A stretch of DNA of 64,000 nt, taken from positions 921,151 through 985,150 of the forward strand of contig NW_008709640.1 of the NCBI RefSeq assembly GCF_000327385.1. The letters run 5' to 3'. Each line of letters begins with the position of its first letter. The first letter of the stretch is position 1. Below, in pieces: positions 42,001 through 51,000 of the stretch. The notes beneath the pieces were generated by a model, which had not been told where the DNA came from, did no database searches, and was given only the letters and a program-made list of their open reading frames with translations. The DNA is from Lottia gigantea (Eukaryota > Mollusca > Gastropoda > Lottiidae). A program made the translations under genes and the position numbers.

Positions 42001-45000
42001 GGCCAAAGTTTCACGTCTGTTCCGGATTTTTTTTTCTTCGTTTTTTTGTCATAACTTTGTCTACCTATCAGCATNNNNNNNNNNNNNNNNNNNNNNNNNN
42101 NNNNNNNNNNNNNNNNNNNNNNNNACATTTTCGAATTTTGAAATTTTGAAACTGCTATTCTTTCAGATTTTAACAGTAGATTCCAAAAATGCAAACCCAA
42201 AGAAAATCGACCAAAAAATACGACTTCTAGAGCCGATTATCTATTCTTGCATATATTGAACTGTGGCACTTCCGGTTTTGCAAAAAAGATCCAAAATATA
42301 TTTATGCACATCGTCGCCTATATCTAAGGTTCGTGAATGTTGAATGGTTGCTGCAACTATTGTAGTCTAAGCTCAGGAAGGTGTGTAAAAATCGAAAAAA
42401 AAAAAAAAAAAAAAAAGAATTGACATTTCGATTACAAACTGGGACTTTGCTGAAAGCAAAGTCCCACAATAAATACAAATGAAAATCACATACCTTGATC
42501 ATTTTAGATTTAGCGGCCATTAAAACACCTAGAACAGCTTTGACATCATGGCCTTTTATTTGATCAACTAAATAATTAAACTTGGACATCCTTTTCTTCC
42601 AATGATCCAGTTCTGCTCGTGGACCAATATCATCAGCTTCACGTCTCATCTGTTCACTTTCAGCTAACACCTGAAGTTTCATTCAAAAGGGTTCAAGGTC
42701 ATACAGATATGTTCAGGGTCATACAAATATATTCAAGGTCATACAAATGTGTTCAAGGTTACACCAATGTGCAAAGGTAACAAGGTAACAAAAGGTGTTT
42801 AAGGCCATGCTCATCTTGAATAACGGTTTCCAAGTTCATACAAATTCATCTTTATCATTTCCATAATTCCATTTATAGTTCCACTAGCAACAGATAACTT
42901 ACCTGCTCAATTTGTTTGATCCAAACTCTCATACAGGCTTCAATACTTTCTAATGATTCTGTACTGTTGGCTACAGTCATATAATCATTGGGTGTATGTA
43001 TTTTATTTAAATCATAGCCCTCGCATGGTTTTAATTCTACTTTCTGTTGTAGACTTTCTTGAGCACCTGAAGAACATCAAATTAACCTGAGATAGTGAAG
43101 TGATGGATGGCAATATGATAGTGGCAATATTTTCGTCTCTGTGAGTCATATTGACAATTCTTTGCTTTAAAATAATATAATCTAATAAGAAAGTAATATA
43201 GGCCTACTTGCACAAAGAAAGCAACTGCTCACTATATGTTCATATTTTTATCTTTAATTTTTTATATAAAGTTTCTTTCTGGTTAAATTTGCCATGATTA
43301 AAAAATGAAATGAATGGAGTTTTACGTAATAATTTTCTGCACCATGTGGGCTAATGAAGACGGGCAGGCAGGGAGCAATGAGGGAAATTTTGCCAAGACA
43401 GCGGCATCAGCCTGCTCTTTTATGATTTCCAACTGTCGAGGGATCTTTAATTGCCATGATTAGGCCCTGAAATCAACTTTTCTGCTTATTTTTGCAGTTA
43501 GCATTTCAAATGCTGATTGGTATCTACTTACCAACTAAAACAGAAACAAAGGAATCTAATGAATTAAGGAAATCAGTTCGAACTTGGTTTCCTGCTCGCT
43601 TGTCATTGAGTTGTCCCCAACCATTATCTATTTTTTTTAATGCTGGTATAAAAATACGAGATAATATATCTTCTACTGCCTTCAATAATCCACGTCCATT
43701 AGCACCTTCAGTATTAGCATCCAGTCTGGTAAAATTAACTTCCTAAAATATCCAGTGTCAATTTTTTTAGTATTTTGCATTACTATAAAATATTTTCATG
43801 AAGTTACTAGCAAGATCCAAATCAAAATGAGGCAAAGAGGGTCCAGGTTGATACAAAATTGAAAAGAAAAAGACGCTTTTGTTGTCATTTTAAAGTAAGG
43901 CTTTCCTCATTTACTTCCATTATACAACAGATTTGAGAAATGAGCTTACCTTAGTAATATTGATATCTGTTATAGCTACACCAGTTTGAGTACACTTTGT
44001 AAAGATTAATCCAATACCACGTAATGGTATATCACTACCCTCAGCAATAAATACTTTAGGTTTGGTAGATTTGACAACTTTAGTAGTTGGTGGACCAAGT
44101 CTTACATGATCTACTGTAAGAGAGAGAATACAGAAAATCATGAGTGTTGTCAAATTATGTTTAAAAAAAGGTCATATAATATCAAAATATTTTAAAATTG
44201 AAGCATAGTTTTGTTAGAGGTAATCTGCAAACATTATAACAATAAAAATCTGTATAGGCAAGACCCATTCATTTTCATCAGACTTATTTCGGATATGCCT
44301 AAAAATTGTCCCTAAGGCATGCCTACAAAAAGTTTTTGCCCACTAGTCATTGTATGGGGATCAGGGGGGACTCCTCCTTGAAAATCTTTTTAGTGGAAAG
44401 CCAGAGAATAGATCTAACACAATTTTGGAAGTGAAAGTAAGAGAGAATCAATTTTTTATTTTCCCCGAGCAGAGATCACGGCCCAAAAATTACTGCCTAA
44501 ATATGCCACAGCTCAATATACTAAAATCAAAACAATAATTTAACCAAAATGAACCATGGCATAAAAAATAGGACTACTTTTCTTTCATTAAAGATAACAG
44601 CAGAAAATCTGTAAATTTCCCATTTTGAAAAAGAATTAGGTGCACGTGCATAGACATGTCAAGTAAGGTAAGTGTGGAAGTCTCATATAGAACAGAAATT
44701 CTATTAGATCTTTTATCAAAAACATCCAAAGACATATCATGATATCAAATATGTTGGGGTCATATTTGGTTTGCTTTGAACATAACTGATATCTTTAATA
44801 AAGTCAATGCCAAACAAACACAGCCATTTAACCTTTTTAACAATATCAATCAAGTGAATGATTTATTGTTATAGTATTGAGGTTTGTGCAAACAACAACT
44901 TTTATATCGCATAGAAAAGTCATAAATAGCGAAGGTATATTGGGCCGAATTATCATGGTCGCCTAACAACCTCCTTAGTTACCAATGTAAACAAACCAGA

Positions 45001-48000
45001 AAACACCTTGTCACCCTGTGAATGGTTTCTAAGACTTACTGTTTTCACAAGATTAATGAGATTTTAATCATCTTAAATTTAATATCACGCCTTTCATTTG
45101 TTAGAAAATATAACTGATAATCAATTTCAAATGTTAGGATATATCGATTTTCTGCTTTCACAAAATTGAATAGATTTTAATAGGCCTATGTCTGAAACAG
45201 TTACAGCAAATGGCCGATTTTGTTGTAGAGAGAATTTGAAATTGCAATTATGGTGTTCATGTAATCAAAGGAATCAAATGACATGGAGATTTACATCTTA
45301 ATTTTCTGCGTATGATTGGGTTAATGAAGACATGCAATGTAGTGTGCAATGAGGGAAATTTGTCATAATAGTAAGACACACCAAATTAGTGTTTGTCTAA
45401 TGTGACATTGTATTCTGAGATATAGCATAGAAAATTTGACGTTTAGACAAGAAAAGCTGAAAGGTAGAAGTAGCAAAAGTGCAAACACGTGCAGTAAACA
45501 TCAAATCAGTGCAATGGTGGACAACAAGAATATAATCATACAATTACTGGGTGGTCGTTTATTATCAACATTAGCAGACGTTGGTGGCAATCTAAATTCT
45601 ACACCTGTAGATAAATATCAGATAGCTTACACATAAACATGCAACTGACACCAAACAAATTATCTACAGACTAATAAAACATACTCCATTTCTTTTTTAT
45701 TGTCACATGAAACATGCTTTTTTACAAATTAAAGTCAGACATGTTGGGATAGAAGTATCTAATGTTAAAATCACAGATTCATGTTGATTCCAATCTCTGT
45801 TAATTATATGGTTTTTGCTAGATCTAAGGCAAATCTGGAACTACACATACACCAAAATGAAATATAAACTTATTTACCATGTTCTTTTTCTGCTTCCGGT
45901 TCCTGGTAATAGAACATCAATCTCTTCATTCCATTTTCACCCATAAACTTATCCATTGTCTCAATCTGAGAAAACAAATTATAGTATTTAAAATATAAAA
46001 ACATCATCTGAGTCATATGCAGATCCAGATGTTTTGTTTCAGGCTTTTCCATTGGATAATAAGCAATAAGTTCTGGATTCATCTACACGTATCTATTCAA
46101 GCAGTTCATTTTCAAATGCAACAAAATTTTTATCAATTCAAAACGATGAAGATCAAAAAGGAGACAAATAGGAGTTACACCAGCTAGAAGAACAGTGGCT
46201 TAGTCTGTGGGAGACATTTTGATTACATAGAACAAATGGCCTGATCTAAGTCTGCATGTGGATGTCTAGTGATCATGAATAAATAATCTTTCTTCAATAC
46301 TCCAGTCAACCCAGCTGCAAATGGGTATTGATGATCCTGAGAACCAACTAATAGCTAAAGCCAAGACCAGCTAAAAGACAGAGTCCTTGAGAATCTAAGT
46401 TGTACAATATGATTCTTCTTTCTGTCAAAACCATAAATCAAAAAGACAAGAGAACCACAATGGATTGGTCTCAGAATGATTTATAAAATTATAAAAAGTA
46501 CAGACGTCTTTTGAATAAATGCAAATGATTTGGTGAAAGCTTCATTGATTATTTACCTGATTGCCTTCCAAGATATAATCTTCCACCTCAGATTTCTCCA
46601 GGGCCAGACTGTCAGCCACAGTCTGTAAAATATAGTGATGTCTTTCATCTAGATGGGCTCTTTTATTCTCTTTCTCCTCCTTTAACTTTTGCTGGAAAGT
46701 ACAATAATATTGTTTCTTTAATATTGCGCTCCAACAGAAAACCAAGTTAATAACATGTTTTAAGTTAGAGACATGGGGATGACTTGATTTGTATAGAATT
46801 AGATAGTTGTCTGATGAGGTTTTGATCTCAACAAAACAAAGAAAGTCTGCTGCTAATTTTATTAGACATTGTATCTTTATTAAGAAACAGGCCCAGCAAT
46901 CTTGCAAGTCCTCAATTTGCACCTGATTAAATAGAATTAATTACAGTTCTTTGAATTTAGATGTTGAAATTTAGCCAATGTTGAAATTTGGTGACAACCA
47001 AAGGTGGCAATTAAATTACCACCATTTAGAGTGACCTTTGAGAAGGGTGACCTCGTATGAAACAGCAGCATAAAGCACTATAAAGAACAATAAAGTTATA
47101 TGCTTAACATGAATTAACTAACACAAACCAGGGTTTTGTTATCTTGTAGCCTACTAGAGATGTATTTCAAAATTACATGATTTTGACAAAATTTGAAATT
47201 GTTTTTAAGAAATGGATCTACATGACAATGAAAGTATCATACCATTTGCATCTCCCGATTCAATTTCAATGCCTGAGCAGCAGCACTTGCCATTTTGGAT
47301 TTTTTATCTAAGCTACAAATCCAAAACAACTAAATTCCAGTACACTTGATCACATTTTCACAGAATCAAACAATCCAATTATTCATTTCAAAGGAAAAGT
47401 GTCTGATCACACAGCCCTGTGCAGGTTCTTCACAAAGAGTCGAAACCAACTAAACGTTCTATTCAAATTTTTGGCTTAAAGAGCCATATCTATTCATTAT
47501 GATCAATATAAACAATTACATAAAGAAATATTATAGTCAATAATCCTTCTTATTATGTGCTAATTTGTTGAATCAATGAACCATATCCTTAAATCCTCTA
47601 GTCATAACCTTTTTAATGTTCACACTGCACCCAGTGATATACAGAATATGAAATATTATAATACGTATGTATAATGGAACGATCAACAACAATAATACTA
47701 GATTGTTCCTTTCATTGTGCTCTCTTGTCCAGACACGAATCTTTTAAATTGATAGTCAACTGTCTATATAAACTAAGTAAACTTGGTATTTATATATTTA
47801 TTTATCTAGCTAGATATTATTATAGAGATTTAGACTTTAAATAAATAAAATGATTGATGGTCAATTATCTTGTGTAGTTTTCTCTTTGCAAACAATCAAA
47901 CAAAGAATCAAAATAGAACTAAAATGCACCAAAAAAATAATCATTCAAATATCAATCTTTGATCCATAATTTCCAAAAATAAAAAGCATCTATTTAACAT

Positions 48001-51000
48001 TGGAATATGGTTTTAAAAGGTTGAAATCCTTAAAACAATTATGATATTTCATTTCATGTAAGAAATGTTCTCTATGATCTGAAAACTGGCATCATCTTTA
48101 TTTAGGACTCTTTGGCATAGTGCTATTATGATCTTCAATTTTAGAGGAAGAAAAAGTTGACCACCATATTTGAAGTAGCAGATCCAGAAGCACTAGCATC
48201 TGAATGATCTACCATTACCAGTAGCCTTGCCTTCCTGAGGAAAAGTTGGACTAAAGAATTTTCAGAATGATTTTGAAATGGTAGTATCTCATAATTGAAT
48301 GACTGAAAAACAGTTTTGGTCAGTGTTTTAAAATGCACCAGTGAAAAAGTGTTGGGTAGAGGAATCCTGTTTATTATGTTACCTATGAATGAATGTTTAT
48401 TATTGGCTTAGGTCAATATTTGTTTACAACCAATTGCCTAGTGACAGTGATAAGCCCCTTTGTAACAATAACAAAATGTCAATGGGAAGGTTTTCTTCTT
48501 GAAAATACAATTATAGTCACAAACAATATTCCACTCTTTTGTTACAAAATGATTCAGCCATTTGGGGGTCAGTATCTGTAGGCCTACAAGAACACATTGA
48601 GAGCCAAGCTTACCATTACTTGTAGACTAGACACTGTTCATATAGTCATCTAATCTTATTTGTGTAAAGATATGCTACTTTTATGCTGATTTAGATCAGG
48701 CAAAAATGAAAAAATAGTTGTAGACTTCAATATATTTTAGAAATTATCAAACAACATTCTAAGAGTATCATTCATCCTCATTTTGGAAGTTTTCTCAGAC
48801 ACTGCAGATATCTCACCACATATTTAGTATAACCAGATAACTGACTGAAATCGTGCGAACAAGGCTCATGAAATTTCAAAATGAATGAAGCCAATGAAAA
48901 GGGCACACACACTTCCACTTTAATGAAGCTTTTTAAAAGCAAATTTTATCTCTAACTAGATAGACTAATATAAATATACCAAGATCTGAACTGGAAAAAA
49001 AACCTCCGAAATACAAAACAACAGATTCAATCATAAGTGAGTAAGTATTTGATATGAATAGTGGTATCAGGTGTCTAGAAGAGTAAGCATACCCTGCCTG
49101 GCGCAACTCTCACCATCATACACAACATACGCAACAAATATTATATCTTTTAACTGAAACTCAAAAAACTTTCAAATTGATAAAAGTTCTTACCATAGTC
49201 TGAAAATCATAAGCAAAGTTAATGAATGTTATCCTAGTCTAAAGTAAAGAAAATTGAAGCAGACTTGGTAATTATATAAGAAAGGAATAAAGATAAGATC
49301 TGGAATAGAGAATTAACTTGTAATCTGTGAAAGCCTGGAATCAATAGAATAACACTTGATATCAATCTCCTATAATATAACAACTTCCTGTATCAATAAT
49401 TTCTGACATAAATTCAATATCATACCACTATTCTAATATATTAATCATGTATTATCAGTTTTTAATTAATATCATGCTTAATTAGATTTCTTATATATGT
49501 TCAGAGCAGAAATTTGGTTTGATAAAGATTAAAGAAGGCTTGTCCAGAAATTTCAGTACCGCTTAGGAGAAGTTCTAGTAATACAAGGATTATTGTCCAA
49601 AACGAAACTGGAGCAACTATTAATCATGTATAATAAGTTTTTAATTAATATCATGCTTAATTGGATTTTTCATATTTACATTCTGAACCAAAATTTAGAA
49701 TGCTATCAATTTAGCAATTGTCAAGAAATTGCAGTATTTCCAAATATTTCCAAATACTATCCAAAACAAAAATGAAAGGTAAATTTAAACAAAAATATTG
49801 ATATTATGATTAATATATTACAAATTTATCTTCAGAGCAAAAACAGGAATTCAAGAACTAGCATATTTATGTTATTTTGGTAATTTTCCAAATTGTGCTA
49901 AGTGTGGATAATAAAAAGAAGATAAACAACATGTACAAACAAGCTTACAAACTGGATACATTATGAATGTTTCTACATTCTTTATTCATTTGAAACTTTT
50001 TTCTTTTTGTACTGATGATCTAAATGTTTTAGTTATGAAAACGACAATTAAATTTCAAAGTGAAATTGAAAAATAGTGCCCAAAGGCATTAAAAACAATA
50101 GCAAGGCAAAATTGTCCAAAAAGACAATGAAAATCTTATGTTTGTTCCAAGAAAGGCATAAATCACACTTAAAAAAATATCAGATCAAAGAATATAGTAC
50201 AAACCACCAAAGCTGTCTTTTCTAGGTACATAAAGCTAGCTTGTTTAGCCAAGAGCTTCTTTTTCGGTGGACCTCCTGATGTAGCCATCGTGTAATTCCT
50301 GCTGTTTGGTATGTTCACAGATAAAGTTCCAATACCAGATCACATTTTACAATTGTCCAAAGCACTGATTACATTACATTTGATTTATATGAGCCAGTTT
50401 ATTTTACATACTGGTCTTGTAACTAAACACACCAATATACTTTATATAAATAGTCATTAAAATATGATAATCAAACACTCAATACTGCACTTGAAATGAT
50501 TTATAAAATAGTTTGAGACTGGTTGACGACCATACCCAGGTCAATACAGGATTAATGTCAAGTATTAAGATCAGAACAGTCATGTCAGACCAACCTTAAT
50601 TTCCAATAAATGATTATTAATTATTGGGTTTCACTTGGTTGGCTTAAATTCTGACCTATTATCTTAAAGCAACAGTCTCACATAGAAAAAATACATTAAA
50701 TTAACATTTTTGATTCCATTTTATATGTAATGCTAGTATACACACATATCAAAAAAGCACGGTAGGCCCACCCTCGCAACGGTTTGTTTAGCTACTCTTA
50801 AACATTATGCACAATGGATATAAAACTAACTTTAAGTGCGGCAATATATTAAACATACAACTGATTCAATTCCATTTATATTTGCTTTTTATTCGAACAG
50901 ATCGCTTTACAATTGATGTATTGAGCACTTTTTCAACAGTGAAAATATTTTGCTATTGTATCAGTTTAACAATATTGGGTAATTTATTTCTCCTTAGAAT

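Larger units (their letters stand above)
34029..46691 (-). other. Dynein tail (stem) exons
   Basis: Coding exons in transcript order: 46557-46691, 45878-45965, 43950-44113, 43532-43742, 42903-43066, 42494-42670, 40442-40555, 39956-40063, 39380-39689, 39041-39177, 38549-38777, 37799-37977, 37401-37619, 36668-36985, 36365-36500, 35824-36072, 35236-35663, 34695-34896, 34029-34264. They encode the N-terminal DHC_N1-type stem that dimerises heavy chains and binds intermediate chains. Close matches to human DNAH5 include [40 protein letters not shown] and NFDPQIL. Exons 36365-36500, 35824-36072 and 35236-35663 hold a variable acidic then Ser/Arg-rich stretch ([32 protein letters not shown]) where similarity to the human protein drops. 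Confidence 0.93.

Noticed and set aside
41880-42259. Open frames spanning the N gap
   Set aside because: They depend on unknown bases being translated as X and lie in a non-coding repeat within an intron.
45436-45636. Possible plus-strand exon in the dynein intron
   Set aside because: There is no recognised domain, no partner exon and no splice context that links it to anything; chance opening is as likely.
50205-50300. Exon b as a second exon spliced after exon a
   Set aside because: Nearby AG sites above it enter in the wrong frame relative to the phase-0 donor of exon a, so an alternative first exon is the simpler reading.
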